DNA of 64,000 nt from Actinacidiphila yanglinensis (lineage in GTDB: Bacteria; Actinomycetota; Actinomycetes; Streptomycetales; Streptomycetaceae): the NCBI RefSeq assembly GCF_900107965.1, contig NZ_FNVU01000009.1, positions 293,938 to 357,937 of the forward strand, given 5' to 3'. Positions 33,434 to 44,456 of the stretch are shown here, in pieces. Under the pieces are notes generated by a model. The model did no database searches, was not told where the DNA came from, and saw nothing but the letters and a program-made list of their open reading frames with translations. Both the position numbers and the translations under genes were made by a program. The number at the start of each line of letters is the position of its first letter. Position 1 is the first letter of the stretch.

Positions 33434-35152
33434 ATGGCGACCCAAGACGACACGACGAACCGAATACGGCGGCGCTCCCCGCGTATCGCCGCCGACCATC
33501 CGCACTACAAATGGGTGGCGCTGTCCAACACCACCCTGGGCATGCTGATCGCCACCATCAACTCCTCGATCGTGCTGATCTCGCTGCCCGCCATCTTCAA
33601 CGGCATCCGGCTCGACCCGCTTCAGGCCGGCAACGTCAGCTATCTGCTGTGGATGCTGATGGGCTACCTGCTCGTCACCGCCGTCCTGGTGGTCACCCTC
33701 GGCCGGCTCGGCGACATCTTCGGCCGGGTGAAGATCTACAACGCCGGCTTCCTGATCTTCACGATCACCTCGGTGATCCTCTCCGTCGACCCGATGCACG
33801 GCGGCGGCGGCGCCCTCTGGCTGATCGGCTGGCGCGTCGCGCAGGCGGTCGGCGGCTCCATGCTCATGGCCAACGCCGCGGCGATCATCACCGACGCCTT
33901 CCCGGCCGGCGAGCGCGGCATGGCGCTCGGCGTGAACATGGTGGCCGGCATCGCCGGCTCCTTCATCGGCCTGGTGCTCGGCGGCCTGCTCGCCGAGTGG
34001 AACTGGCGCTCCATCTTCTGGGTCAACGTCCCGATCGGCCTGATCGGCACCGTGTGGGCCTACCGCTCCCTGCACGACACCGGTGTCCGCCGCCCCGCCA
34101 AGATGGACTGGTGGGGGAACATCACCTTCGCGGTCGGACTGACCGCGCTGCTGGCCGGCATCACCTACGGCATCCAGCCCTACGGCGGCCACACCATGGG
34201 CTGGACCAACCCCTGGGTGCTGGCCGGGCTGATCGGCGGCGTCGCGATGATCGTCGCGTTCTGCCTGATCGAATCACGCGTCGCCGAGCCGATGTTCCCG
34301 CTCAAGCTGTTCCGGGACCCGGCCTTCGCCGGCGGCAACGCCGCCACCCTGCTCGGCTCGATCGCCCGCGGCGGCCTCCAGTTCATGCTGATCATCTGGT
34401 TGCAGGGCATCTGGCTGCCGCTGCACGGCTACAACTACGACGACACCCCGCTCTGGGCCGGCATCTACCTGCTGCCGCTGACCGTCGGCTTCCTGGCCGC
34501 CGGCCCCGTCGCGGGCGCGCTGTCCGACCGGTACGGGGCACGGCTGTTCGCCGCCGCCGGTTTCGTGGTGATGGCCGGGTCGTTCGCCGGGCTGCTGCTG
34601 ATCCCGACGAACTTCAGCTACTGGGCGTTCGGCGCGATGGTGTTCCTCAACGGCCTGGGCGGCGGCCTGTTCGCGGCGCCCAACACCTCGATCATCATGG
34701 CGAGCGTGCCCCCGGAGGCCCGCGGCGCGGCGTCCGGCATGCGGGCCACCTTCCAGAACGCGGGCATCGTGCTGTCCATCGGCGTGTTCTTCTCACTCAT
34801 GGTGGCCGGGCTGGCCCGCTCCCTTCCGCACACCCTCAGCAGCGGGCTGACGGCGCAGAACGTGCCGGCGGCCAACGCCCACCAGATCGCGAACCTGCCG
34901 CCGGTCGGCACCCTGTTCGCGGCGTTCCTCGGGTACAACCCGATCCAGCAGCTGCTCGGCCCCGACCTGCTCGGCAAGCTGCCCAAGGCGAACGCGCGCA
35001 CGCTCACCGGGCGGGAGTTCTTCCCGCACCTCATCTCCGGGCCGTTCCATGACGGCCTGGTCGTGGTGTTCGCCCTCGCGATCGTGATGTCCTTGGTGGC
35101 GGCGGGCGCGTCCCTGGTCCGCTCCCGCAAGGTTCGCGACGAGCAGAGCTGA
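33434..35152 (+). CDS. DHA2-type MFS multidrug exporter
   Basis: A 572-residue protein with about 14 hydrophobic segments. It carries the MFS motif A region LGRLGDIFGRVKIYNAG and motif C-like GLVLGGLLAEWNWRSIFWVN, as in EmrB/QacA-type proton-coupled drug exporters. A loop between late segments (about 465-530) is longer than usual. The MarR gene begins 31 bp downstream and is likely co-transcribed, so the pair probably forms a self-regulated resistance locus. The start at 33,434 has no strong ribosome-binding site. The substrate is unknown. Confidence 0.85.
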   Translation: MATQDDTTNRIRRRSPRIAADHPHYKWVALSNTTLGMLIATINSSIVLISLPAIFNGIRLDPLQAGNVSYLLWMLMGYLLVTAVLVVTLGRLGDIFGRVKIYNAGFLIFTITSVILSVDPMHGGGGALWLIGWRVAQAVGGSMLMANAAAIITDAFPAGERGMALGVNMVAGIAGSFIGLVLGGLLAEWNWRSIFWVNVPIGLIGTVWAYRSLHDTGVRRPAKMDWWGNITFAVGLTALLAGITYGIQPYGGHTMGWTNPWVLAGLIGGVAMIVAFCLIESRVAEPMFPLKLFRDPAFAGGNAATLLGSIARGGLQFMLIIWLQGIWLPLHGYNYDDTPLWAGIYLLPLTVGFLAAGPVAGALSDRYGARLFAAAGFVVMAGSFAGLLLIPTNFSYWAFGAMVFLNGLGGGLFAAPNTSIIMASVPPEARGAASGMRATFQNAGIVLSIGVFFSLMVAGLARSLPHTLSSGLTAQNVPAANAHQIANLPPVGTLFAAFLGYNPIQQLLGPDLLGKLPKANARTLTGREFFPHLISGPFHDGLVVVFALAIVMSLVAAGASLVRSRKVRDEQS

Positions 35153-35183
35153 CACCGTACGGCCGAAGGAGGCGCCCCCCGCC

Positions 35184-35657
35184 ATGAACGACACCGACGG
35201 GCGCGGGGGCGCCTCACCGGCCGCTGTCGCGCTGATCGTCGCCCGCCTGTACCGGCAGCTCGCGCAGGCGTCGGCGGACGATCTGAACCTGACCTACGCG
35301 CAACTGTCGGCGCTGGCCCGGATCGAGCAGCTCGGCCCGATCCGGCTCGGTGAGCTCGCCGCGATCGAGCAGGTCGCCGCGCCGACGCTCACCCGCACGG
35401 TGCGGCCGCTCGCCGAGGCGGGGCTGATCGGCAAGGCGCCCGACCCCTCCGACGGGCGTTCCTGGCTGGTCAGCATCCACGAGGAGGGGCGGGCCCTGCT
35501 GGGCCGGATCCGGCGCGAGCGGGCGGAGTTGCTCGCGCGTCGCATGACCCGCCTCACCCCGCCCCAACGGGAGGCCCTCACCGCGGCCCTCCCCGTCCTC
35601 GAGCTGCTCCTCACGGAGGGACCCCCACCTCCCGGAGTGCCCCGTCCCACCGGTTGA
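35184..35657 (+). CDS. MarR family regulator
   Basis: A 157-residue winged-helix regulator: LTYAQLSALARIEQLGPIRL, GELAAIEQVAAPTLTRTVRP and the wing PDPSDGRSWLVSIHEEG. A GAAGGAGG lies upstream. It probably binds the palindrome upstream of the exporter gene and represses the exporter-marR operon until a drug binds. The C-terminus ends in a short Pro-rich tail encoded next to the intergenic repeat. Confidence 0.85.
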   Translation: MNDTDGRGGASPAAVALIVARLYRQLAQASADDLNLTYAQLSALARIEQLGPIRLGELAAIEQVAAPTLTRTVRPLAEAGLIGKAPDPSDGRSWLVSIHEEGRALLGRIRRERAELLARRMTRLTPPQREALTAALPVLELLLTEGPPPPGVPRPTG

Positions 35658-35683
35658 GGGACCGCGCGGTCGTATGCACCCAA

Positions 35684-35830
35684 CCATGCCCCGCGCCCCT
35701 GGTCGGTGCCCCTCTTTCCGCGAAGGGAGCCGCACCCACCATCCCCCGCGAGCCTGGTCGGTGCCCCCCTTTCCGCGGAGGGAGCCGCACAACCCCAGGG
35801 GCGCGGGGAACTGCGCGAGCAACCACCGCG
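35684..35830. repeat. Dispersed intergenic repeat, copy 2, internally duplicated
   Basis: In reverse orientation this resembles the 4.57-kb element; GGGCGCGGGGAACTGCGCGA (35,798-35,817) corresponds to its right arm. Within it, a unit of about 60 bp beginning CTGGTCGGTGCCCC and ending GGGAGCCGCAC occurs twice in tandem (about 35,699-35,740 and 35,753-35,790). The region between the MarR gene and the convergent MFS gene holds no coding sequence. Confidence 0.6.
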
Positions 35831-35890
35831 GACCGCAAGGTCCCGTAGCAGCAGGACCGGCCACCCCGGAGGGTCAGGGCACCCCGCCCC

Positions 35891-37414
35891 TCAGGGGACC
35901 CGGGTACTCCCGGGCGACGACCCGGGCTCCAACGGCGGAGCCGAAAACGCACAGTTCGCCGTGCACTGCGGCTCCACCGCCTCCTCCGCACCCTCGGCGA
36001 GAATCGCCCCGGAGGGAACGAGGAACGCGGCCAGCACGGCCCCACCCGCGCAGAGCCCTGCGCAGATGATCATCGCCTTGTCGAACGCGGTGTTCACCGC
36101 ATGCGCCGAGGTGTACGCCTTGTTGGACAGCCCGATCGCCAGGGGCAGCGCGGCCACGACGAGGAGTTGGGCGACCCGCGCGGCCGCGTTGTTGACCCCG
36201 CTGGCCACCCCCGCGTGGTCCACCCCGACGGAGGCCAGCACCGTCGCGGTCAGCGGCGCCACGAACAGGCACATCCCCAGCCCCTGCACCACCACCGCCG
36301 GCAGGACGTCGGCGAAGTAGGAGGAGGTGCCGGGCGAGACCCGGGTGAGCAGCAGCATGCCCACGCCGGCCAGCAACGGCCCCAGGGTGAGCGGCCAGCG
36401 CGGCCCGATCCGCTGGGCGAGCGCGCCCGCGGGCGCGGACAGCAGCAGCATGAGCACGGTGACCGGCAGCGTCGCGAGCCCCGCGCGCAGCGCGGTGTAC
36501 CCGGCGGCGACCTGCAACTGCACCGGCAGCAGGAAGAACACCCCGCCGATCGCCGCGTACAGGCACAGCGTCACCAGGTTCATCGTGCTGAACAGCCGGG
36601 AGGAGAAGATGCCGAGCGGCAGTATCGGATGCGCCCGGACCCGTTCGGTACGCAGGAAGCCCGCACCGCACAGCACCCCCGCCAGCACCGGCAACCCCAC
36701 CGTCAGCAGCGACGGATGGCTGGACGCGGCGATCAGCGCGTAGGTGATCCCGGCCAGGGACAGCGCGGCCAGCGCCGCGCCGGTGATGTCGAAGGACCCG
36801 GTCGCGTTCCGGTCCCGGCTCTCGGGCACGTGCCGCACCGCGATCAGCACGACCACCGCGCCGACCGGCACGTTGATGAAGAAGATCCACCGCCAGCCCG
36901 GCCCGTCCACCAGCCAGCCGCCCAGGAACGGCCCGACCGCACCGGCCACCCCGCCCAGGCCCGACCACGCCCCGACCGCCTTCGCCCGGTCCTCCGGCCG
37001 GAAGGTGGACTGCACCAGCGCCAGCGACCCCGGCGTGAGCAGCGCGCCGCCCACCCCCTGGAGCGCCCGGGAGGCGATCAGCATGCCGCTGTCCTGCGCG
37101 AGCCCGCACAGCGCGGAGGCCAGCGCGAACCACACCACGCCGACCACGAACACCCGCCGCCGCCCGTACCGGTCGCCCAGCCCGCCGCCGAGCAGGATCA
37201 GCCCGGCCAGCGTCAGCAGGTAGCCGTTGACCGTCCACTGCAGTGAGGCCAGCGACGCGTTGAGGTCCTCGCCCAGCCGCGGCAGCGCGATGTTCACGAT
37301 CGTGCCGTCGAGCAGGGCCATCCCCGAGCCGAGGACCGAGCAGGCCAGCACCCACCGCCCGGTCCCCGACGACAGCGGTACACCGCCCGACGCGGGCAGC
37401 CCAGCCGTGGTCAT
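35891..37414 (-). CDS. DHA2-type MFS exporter
   Basis: A 507-residue protein with about 14 membrane segments: LDGTIVNIALPRLGEDLNAS (first segment with the DHA Asp), GGGLGDRYGRRRVFVVG (motif A) and FLGGWLVDGPGWRWIFFINV (motif C). ATG 37,414 was chosen by homology to the usual N-terminus; longer in-frame extensions are Arg/Pro-rich. It is divergent from phosphoglucomutase (184-bp gap). No regulator gene is adjacent. The C-terminal 40 residues (EPQCTANCAFSAPPLEPGSS) are unusual and probably disordered. Confidence 0.82.
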   Translation of the reverse strand: MTTAGLPASGGVPLSSGTGRWVLACSVLGSGMALLDGTIVNIALPRLGEDLNASLASLQWTVNGYLLTLAGLILLGGGLGDRYGRRRVFVVGVVWFALASALCGLAQDSGMLIASRALQGVGGALLTPGSLALVQSTFRPEDRAKAVGAWSGLGGVAGAVGPFLGGWLVDGPGWRWIFFINVPVGAVVVLIAVRHVPESRDRNATGSFDITGAALAALSLAGITYALIAASSHPSLLTVGLPVLAGVLCGAGFLRTERVRAHPILPLGIFSSRLFSTMNLVTLCLYAAIGGVFFLLPVQLQVAAGYTALRAGLATLPVTVLMLLLSAPAGALAQRIGPRWPLTLGPLLAGVGMLLLTRVSPGTSSYFADVLPAVVVQGLGMCLFVAPLTATVLASVGVDHAGVASGVNNAAARVAQLLVVAALPLAIGLSNKAYTSAHAVNTAFDKAMIICAGLCAGGAVLAAFLVPSGAILAEGAEEAVEPQCTANCAFSAPPLEPGSSPGSTRVP

Positions 37415-37598
37415 CGCCTCCGCCTCTCCCGTGCGGCCGGCGCCGGACGGCGCCCGCCGAAGCGTCACCACCCTAGCGCCGCGCGGGAGATGCCCTCCTC
37501 CCGGCGGGGCCGTCGTGGCGTGGCGCGGGCGGCGCGTGAGAATAGTCGGGCAGGGCAGGTCACCCACCACGACAGCCAGCAGCGAGAAGGAGTGCAGG

Positions 37599-39239
<1,641 letters not shown>

Positions 39240-39271
39240 AGGACGCCTCCTCCTGCGGGGCCGGCGGGGCG

Positions 39272-39294
39272 GCCCGGGCCTCTGGTGCCCGGGC
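39272..39294. terminator. Stem-loop between convergent pgm and ABC genes
   Basis: GCCCGGG (39,272-39,278) and CCCGGGC (39,288-39,294) pair with a 9-nt loop, between two convergent genes. It probably works in both directions. Confidence 0.45.
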
Positions 39295-39349
39295 ACGCCC
39301 CGCGTCCGGCCCCGCGTCCCGGCTTCGCGTGGGGGCGCCGTGCGGCGGC

Positions 39350-41116
39350 TCAGGCGAGCTGCGCCGCCTGCAGACCGGCGTACGCGCCGCCGCTGCACAG
39401 CAGTTCGGCATGCGAGCCGATCTCGACGATCCGGCCCTCGTCCAGCACCACGATCCGGTCGGCGTTCCTGATCGTGGACAGCCGGTGCGCCACCACGAAC
39501 ACCGTGCGGCCCTTGACCAGCCGGCCCAGCGCCTGCTGCACCAGCGACTCCGAACGGGAGTCCAGCGCGGACGTCGCCTCGTCGAGCACCAGCACCCGCG
39601 GGTCGCGGATCAGCGCGCGGGCGATGGCCAGCCGCTGCTTCTGCCCGCCGGACAGCCGGGCGCCCCGCTCGCCGACCACCGTGTCCAGGCGGTGGGGCAT
39701 CCGGTCGATGAACTCCATCGCGTTGGCGTCCCGCAGCGCGGCGCGCACCCGGTCGTCGGGCACTTCGGTCATGCCGTAGGTGACGTTCTCCCGGATGCTG
39801 CCCTCGAACAGGATCGAGTCCTGCGGCACCACCGACAGGAAGCTGCGGTAGTCCCGCAGGTCGAGCGACTCCATGTCGACGCCGTCCAGCAGGATCCGGC
39901 CGCGGGTCGGGCGCAGGAAGCCGATCACCAGGTTCAGCACCGTGGACTTGCCGGCGCCGGACCCGCCCACCAGGGCGATGGTCTCGCCGGGCCGCACGTC
40001 GAGGTCGAAGCCGGCCAGCGACGGCCGGCCGCCCTCGGGGTAGGTCAGTTCGACGTCGCGGAACTCGAACCGGCCGGTCACCCCGGCCACTTCGGCCTTG
40101 CCGTCGTTCTGCTCCAGGTCGGGGGCCTGCAGCACCTCACCGATCGAGCGCACCGACTCCAGGCCCTTCCCGATCTGCGGGGCGAGGGTCAGCAGCGTGG
40201 TCACCGACGCGGTGAGGCTGGAGAAGTACGCGCTGAGCATCACCACGGTGCCGGGGGTGACGTTCAGCCAGCCGTAGTACGCCACCATCGCCGAGACCGA
40301 CAGGCAGGCGACACCGATCGCGTTGAGCAGGATCCAGGCGATCGAGCCGAACCAGCCGTTGAGCCGGTCCAGCCGCAGCCCGGCGTGCAGCACCTCGCCC
40401 AGGGTGCGGTCCATCCGGTGCAGCGCGGTGTTCTCCAGGCCGTGCGCCCGGGTGATGGGGATCAGCGTGGTCATCTCGCTGACACGCGAGGAGAGTTGCT
40501 CGACCTGCTGCCGGAACAACTCGTTGCGGTCCTTCAGCCGGCGGCGCAGCCGGACCACCAGCGTCGCCGAGGCGGGCACCACGATCAGGTACACCGGCAG
40601 GAACGCGGGTGCCTGGATGCCGATGACCACCAGGCCGCCGGACAGCGTCGCGATCGCGGCCAGCCCGTTGTCCGCGGTCTGCTGGGCGGCGGTCTCGATC
40701 GTCTCGACGTCCCTGATCACCTTCGCCTGCAGCACGCCCGCGCTGACCCGGGAGTGGTAGCCGATCGAGAGCTGCTGCATCCGGTGGCACAGCGCGGTGC
40801 GCAGCCGGGTGCCGGTGCGCCGGATGGAGCCCTGCATGAAGCGCACGTACGTCAGGTGCAGCGGCAGGTTGAGGACCAGGATCACCAGCAGGACCGCCGA
40901 GTTCCACCACAGGATGGAGATCGGCTTGTGCTGGACCACGACGTCCACGACGTTGGCGGTGATGAGCGGCAGCAGCCATACGGGGGCGTGCTTGGCGAGG
41001 AAGGCGGCGACGGCCATGCCGACGCGGCGCCGGTCGGGATGGAAGAGGTAGAGGAGAGTACGGAGAGGATGCTCGCCACGGTAGCGGTGGCTGAGCGTGC
41101 CTTGCGGCAACGCCAT
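39350..41116 (-). CDS. ABC exporter, fused permease-ATPase
   Basis: A 588-residue half-transporter. The permease domain (about 1-320) has six membrane segments, such as ILWWNSAVLLVILVLNLPLH and GVACLSVSAMVAYYGWLNVT. The ATPase domain (about 345-585) has Walker A GGSGAGKST, a Q-loop at VVPQDSILF, signature LSGGQKQRLA and Walker B VLVLDEATSALDS with H-loop VVAHRLST. It presumably acts as a homodimer, since no partner is adjacent. GAGGAG precedes ATG 41,116. Lipid, peptide or drug export are all possible. Confidence 0.88.
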   Translation of the reverse strand: MALPQGTLSHRYRGEHPLRTLLYLFHPDRRRVGMAVAAFLAKHAPVWLLPLITANVVDVVVQHKPISILWWNSAVLLVILVLNLPLHLTYVRFMQGSIRRTGTRLRTALCHRMQQLSIGYHSRVSAGVLQAKVIRDVETIETAAQQTADNGLAAIATLSGGLVVIGIQAPAFLPVYLIVVPASATLVVRLRRRLKDRNELFRQQVEQLSSRVSEMTTLIPITRAHGLENTALHRMDRTLGEVLHAGLRLDRLNGWFGSIAWILLNAIGVACLSVSAMVAYYGWLNVTPGTVVMLSAYFSSLTASVTTLLTLAPQIGKGLESVRSIGEVLQAPDLEQNDGKAEVAGVTGRFEFRDVELTYPEGGRPSLAGFDLDVRPGETIALVGGSGAGKSTVLNLVIGFLRPTRGRILLDGVDMESLDLRDYRSFLSVVPQDSILFEGSIRENVTYGMTEVPDDRVRAALRDANAMEFIDRMPHRLDTVVGERGARLSGGQKQRLAIARALIRDPRVLVLDEATSALDSRSESLVQQALGRLVKGRTVFVVAHRLSTIRNADRIVVLDEGRIVEIGSHAELLCSGGAYAGLQAAQLA

Positions 41117-41425
41117 TGCGGGACTCCTCGAATCACGTCTTCGCGGTGATGCGGTAAGGGGTGCGGCACGGCAGGTGCGGGCTTCGGCGCTGAAGCCGGC
41201 ATGCGGAACTCGTGCGTGCTCCACCCTAGAGGTCGGGAGTCGCGCGGGACCTGGCGGAGCGGTGTCGTTCCTGGTCCCCGGCGTGCGGGAACGTGATCGG
41301 GCGGCGGCCCGGACGGAGGCGGAACGCCACGCGGCGGGCGGCCCGTGCGGGCCACCCGCCGCGTGGTGGTCATCTGCGGGTGCTCAGCCGCGGGCGGCCC
41401 GAAAGCCCCCCGAGGCGTCGGCCGT

Positions 41426-42166
41426 TCACGCCGCGGGGCGGGCCCGGCGGTAGAGCACGGCGCCGCCGAGCATCAGCGCGGCGCTCGCGCCGCCGGCCCA
41501 GCCGAGGCCGTCGGCGCCGGTGTGCGCGAGGGTCGGCGCCGCCGACGGCTCGGCGGCGGACACCTCGTTCGGCGGCGCGGGGATCGGCTGGTGCGCGGGC
41601 GGAGGAGGCGGCGTCCGGTCGGCGGGCGGCGCGCCGTTGACCGAGGTGGTGCCGGACGCCGGGTTGCCGATCCCGACCACGTTCACCGAGTTGCCGGAGA
41701 TGTTGATCGGGAGGTCGATCGGCAGCTGCAGGGAGTTCCCGGACAGCACGCCGGCGGAGCCGGTGTCACGGTCCGCCGTGTGGGCGCCGCCGGAGGTGCG
41801 CGCGACCGACGAGGCGGCCGTGGACCCGCCGGCGGTCCGGCCCGGACGTCTGGCCGGGCGCGCACCGGTGGACGGGCCGGACGACGCCGGCGATCCGGAC
41901 GTCGCGGACTGGCCGGACCTGCCGGACGAAGTGTTGGCGCAGGTATCGCCCGAGGCCGGGTTGAGGAGCCCCACCACGTCGACGGTGTTCCCGCACACGT
42001 TGATCGGGACGTGCACCGGGACCTGGACGGAGTTCCCCGACAGGACGCCCGGCGAGTCCGCGCTCTCGCCGCCGGCCGCCGCGTCCGCCTGCGCGTATCC
42101 GGCGGATGCGAGCACCCCGCCCGCGACCATCGCGGTGACCAGTCCCTTTCGGGCGACCTTGTTCAT
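41426..42166 (-). CDS. Long chaplin, sortase-anchored
   Basis: A 246-residue exported surface protein. The signal peptide is about residues 1-29. Chaplin domain 1 (about 40-79) has the family pattern GVLSGNSVQVPVHVPINVCG with Cys58 and Cys76. Chaplin domain 2 (about 139-178) keeps the pattern (GVLSGNSLQLPIDLPINISG) but has Ser at both Cys positions. A Pro-rich wall-spanning region precedes LAHTG (213-217), a hydrophobic segment and RRARPAA, a sortase E-type signal. Long chaplins anchor amyloid-like films to aerial hyphae and spores. GGAAGG lies upstream of ATG 42,166. Confidence 0.9.
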   Translation of the reverse strand: MNKVARKGLVTAMVAGGVLASAGYAQADAAAGGESADSPGVLSGNSVQVPVHVPINVCGNTVDVVGLLNPASGDTCANTSSGRSGQSATSGSPASSGPSTGARPARRPGRTAGGSTAASSVARTSGGAHTADRDTGSAGVLSGNSLQLPIDLPINISGNSVNVVGIGNPASGTTSVNGAPPADRTPPPPPAHQPIPAPPNEVSAAEPSAAPTLAHTGADGLGWAGGASAALMLGGAVLYRRARPAA

Positions 42167-42346
42167 ACGCTCACTGCCTTCCGGGAAGTCCTCGCGGGCG
42201 GGGTGCCCGCACCGAGGACAACGCGCGGCGCGGCCGAACGAGTCATGCCGGTCGGCCAATTCCTCCCAACGAGTGACCGCGCACTGGCGGTGTTCGCCTG
42301 GTGTCGATAATGCCCGCCGGGGAGGGACGCTGCTTCTGATGCCAGG

Positions 42347-43354
42347 TCAGAACGTGCGCAGCGCCTGCGCCGTGGCGCCCACCAGCTCCGGGCGCGCGGA
42401 GTACGGCAGGTAGAGGGAGAGCCGGTCGACGACGGAGCCGAACCGGTCGGACAGCGCGGTGGCGACCTGCTTGGCGTCGCCCGAGACGGCGAACGCGTCG
42501 AGCACGGCGTCGTCGATCTCCGCGCCCATCGCCTCCCACTCCCCGCGCCGCGACATGTTGGTGAGCCGCTTGTGCAGGTCTCCCCAGCCGTGGTGCTCCA
42601 GCACGGGCAGATAGGACGGGGTCGAGGCGTAGAACGCGATCCGCTCCCGCACGGCCCGCTCGGCGACCGTGCGTTCTTTCTCGTCGGCGCCCAGCACGAC
42701 CAGTGCGGGCAGGCCCACGGTGAAGCCGTTCAGCGAGCCGCCGCGGGCCTCGCGCAGGACCGGCAGGGTCAGTTCGCGCAGATAGCTCTCGGTGGTGAGG
42801 CTGTGGCAGAGCATCCCGTCCGCCGAGCGCCCCGCGACCGCGGTCATCAGCCGCCCCACGCCGGCCAGCATGATCGGCGGGTTGCCGTACGGGTTCGGGC
42901 CGGGGTTGAAGAAGTCCGTCATCAGGGTGTGCTCGTAGAACTCGCCGCGGAACATCAGCCGTTCACCGCTCGACCAGGTCGACCAGATGGCCCGCAGCGC
43001 CGTGACGAACTCCTCCATCCGGGCCGCGGGGCTGCTCCACGGCATGTTGAACCGGCGCACGATGTGCGGCCTGACCTGGGAGCCGAGGCCGAGCTGGAAC
43101 CGGCCGCCGGAGATCAGCTGGAGGTCGTTGGCGTGGATCGCGACGCTCATCGGGTTGCGGGCGAAGGCCACCGCGATCGACGACTGCAGGCTGATCCGCG
43201 ACGTGGCGCGGGCGGCGAGGGCCAGCGCGGTGAACACGTCGTGCCGGGTCTCGGACGCCCCGAACCCGTCGTAGCCGGCCGCCTCGGCGGCGACCGCCTC
43301 GGCCTCCGTCTCCAGCGGGGTGGCGGTGGCGGAGGAGGGGGCATCGATCAACAC
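42347..43354 (-). CDS. F420-dependent LLM-class oxidoreductase (TIGR03617-like)
   Basis: A 335-residue luciferase-like monooxygenase-fold protein: AAGYDGFGASETRHDVFTAL, SIAVAFARNPMSVAIHANDL, GRFQLGLGSQVRPHIVRRFN and FNPGPNPYGNPPIMLAGVG. Actinobacterial members use reduced F420 rather than FMN. The substrate is unknown. GTG 43,354 has GAGGAG upstream, which decides the start. It lies between the chaplin and DUF5133 genes, all on the minus strand but with gaps of 180 and 354 bp, so co-transcription is doubtful. Confidence 0.85.
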   Translation of the reverse strand: MLIDAPSSATATPLETEAEAVAAEAAGYDGFGASETRHDVFTALALAARATSRISLQSSIAVAFARNPMSVAIHANDLQLISGGRFQLGLGSQVRPHIVRRFNMPWSSPAARMEEFVTALRAIWSTWSSGERLMFRGEFYEHTLMTDFFNPGPNPYGNPPIMLAGVGRLMTAVAGRSADGMLCHSLTTESYLRELTLPVLREARGGSLNGFTVGLPALVVLGADEKERTVAERAVRERIAFYASTPSYLPVLEHHGWGDLHKRLTNMSRRGEWEAMGAEIDDAVLDAFAVSGDAKQVATALSDRFGSVVDRLSLYLPYSARPELVGATAQALRTF

Positions 43355-43652
43355 GGCGGACTCCTCGGTGGTGGCGCGCGGGTGGCCGGCTCCCGTGGCG
43401 CGCACGGACGGCCCGGCCCGCGTCGTTCGGCAGCCACGATCGATCCGATGATCGAGGATCGGGCACTCGCTGACAAGGAGAGGACAGCCGCTTCGGGAAT
43501 GGCCCGGTAACGCGCGGGATTACCGCGCCATGGCGAACTCCACTGCCTGGCGAGCCTGGTGGGAGTCGGCGGCTGCGCGGGCGGCGGGGTCGCGCGGGTG
43601 AGCGCGCGACCCGCCTCCGCGAGTGCCGCCATCCGGTACGCCGTCGTCCGGT

Positions 43653-43676
43653 CGGTGCTTCGGTGCTTCGGTGCTT
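43653..43676. repeat. Three tandem copies of CGGTGCTT in an intergenic region
   Basis: CGGTGCTT repeats three times without error at 43,653-43,676, and a partial fourth copy follows. It lies in the 354-bp gap 43,355-43,708, where I see no gene. A short tandem repeat of this kind can vary in copy number by slippage. Confidence 0.7.
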
Positions 43677-43708
43677 CGGTGGTGCGGTGGGGCCAGCGGT
43701 GGGGGGGC

Positions 43709-43984
43709 TCAGGCCGCGCTGGCGTCGCGGGCCGGGTCCGCGGCGAAGGCGTCGATCGTGACGGCCCCGATCCGCCCGCGTGCGGCCGCCAGCGCGGCCC
43801 CGATCTCGCGGGTGCCGGTCGACACGCACAGGGTGTAGATGGTGTCCTGCAACTGCTGCCGCACCGCCGGGTCCGCGCCCTCGGTACGATCCGATCCGTC
43901 CGCATGTCCCTCGTCGAGGACGGCGCGGAGCGTCTCGTAACGCTCCATCAGGTTGCGCAGGACGATCGGGCTGGCCATCAGCAT
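43709..43984 (-). CDS. DUF5133 family protein
   Basis: A 91-residue helical protein matching the Streptomyces DUF5133 pattern: LMASPIVLRNLMERYETLRA and LQDTIYTLCVSTGTREIGAA. The function of the family is unknown; members are small and cytoplasmic. ATG 43,984 has GAGGAG 7 nt upstream, so the longer in-frame extension is rejected. A small gene of the same strand lies 298 bp upstream. Confidence 0.75.
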   Translation of the reverse strand: MLMASPIVLRNLMERYETLRAVLDEGHADGSDRTEGADPAVRQQLQDTIYTLCVSTGTREIGAALAAARGRIGAVTIDAFAADPARDASAA

Positions 43985-44282
43985 CGGGGTACTCCTCAGA
44001 GGCTCGGCGAAAACGGCGCACACGAGGGCCGTTTGCCCGGTCCTGCTGCCTGCATGCGGAATACACGCAGAATTTACGTCGATCCGCGCATGACACGTGT
44101 CACACGCGCGGCCCGGGTCGCGTACCCGTGGGGCGGCCGGGAGCGTCGATACGCCTGGTACGAGGAGCCGTTGACGCCCCCTCAGCAGGGGCGAGGCGGC
44201 CACGGCCCGCCCCCGGAGGTCGTCCGGGCGGCGGGCGCGTGCTCATGCCTGCGGGTTCCCGCTCACGCCTGGGGGCGGTCGC

Positions 44283-44456
44283 TCAGTCGATGCTCCGCAG
44301 GATGTGGGTCTCGGTCGGGTCGTCCTCGTATCCGGCGAGCCGGATCGGTGCGCACCGGGACCACGCGTCGAGCGGGCGCTCCTCCTTGAGCAGGGTCCTG
44401 CTCTCCCGACCGCGTTCGGCTGTCGTGTCCTTGTGCGTGAGCTTCTCTGCTGACAC
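44283..44456 (-). CDS. 57-residue hypothetical protein
   Basis: A very short gene. GTG 44,456 is preceded by AAGGAG with a 6-nt gap (AAGGAGTGCGCG). The product begins SAEKLTHKDTTAERGRESRT and ends LAGYEDDPTETHILRSID: hydrophilic, with one Cys and no signal peptide. Codon use has the strong third-position GC of real genes. The balanced amino-acid content contrasts with the Arg/Pro-rich overlapping frame. I have the impression that similar short proteins occur in Streptomyces, but cannot confirm it. Confidence 0.6.
   Translation of the reverse strand: MSAEKLTHKDTTAERGRESRTLLKEERPLDAWSRCAPIRLAGYEDDPTETHILRSID

Noticed and set aside
43653..43676. Tandem CGGTGCTT repeats as a CRISPR-like array
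   Set aside because: The units are 8 bp long without spacers; this is a simple short tandem repeat.
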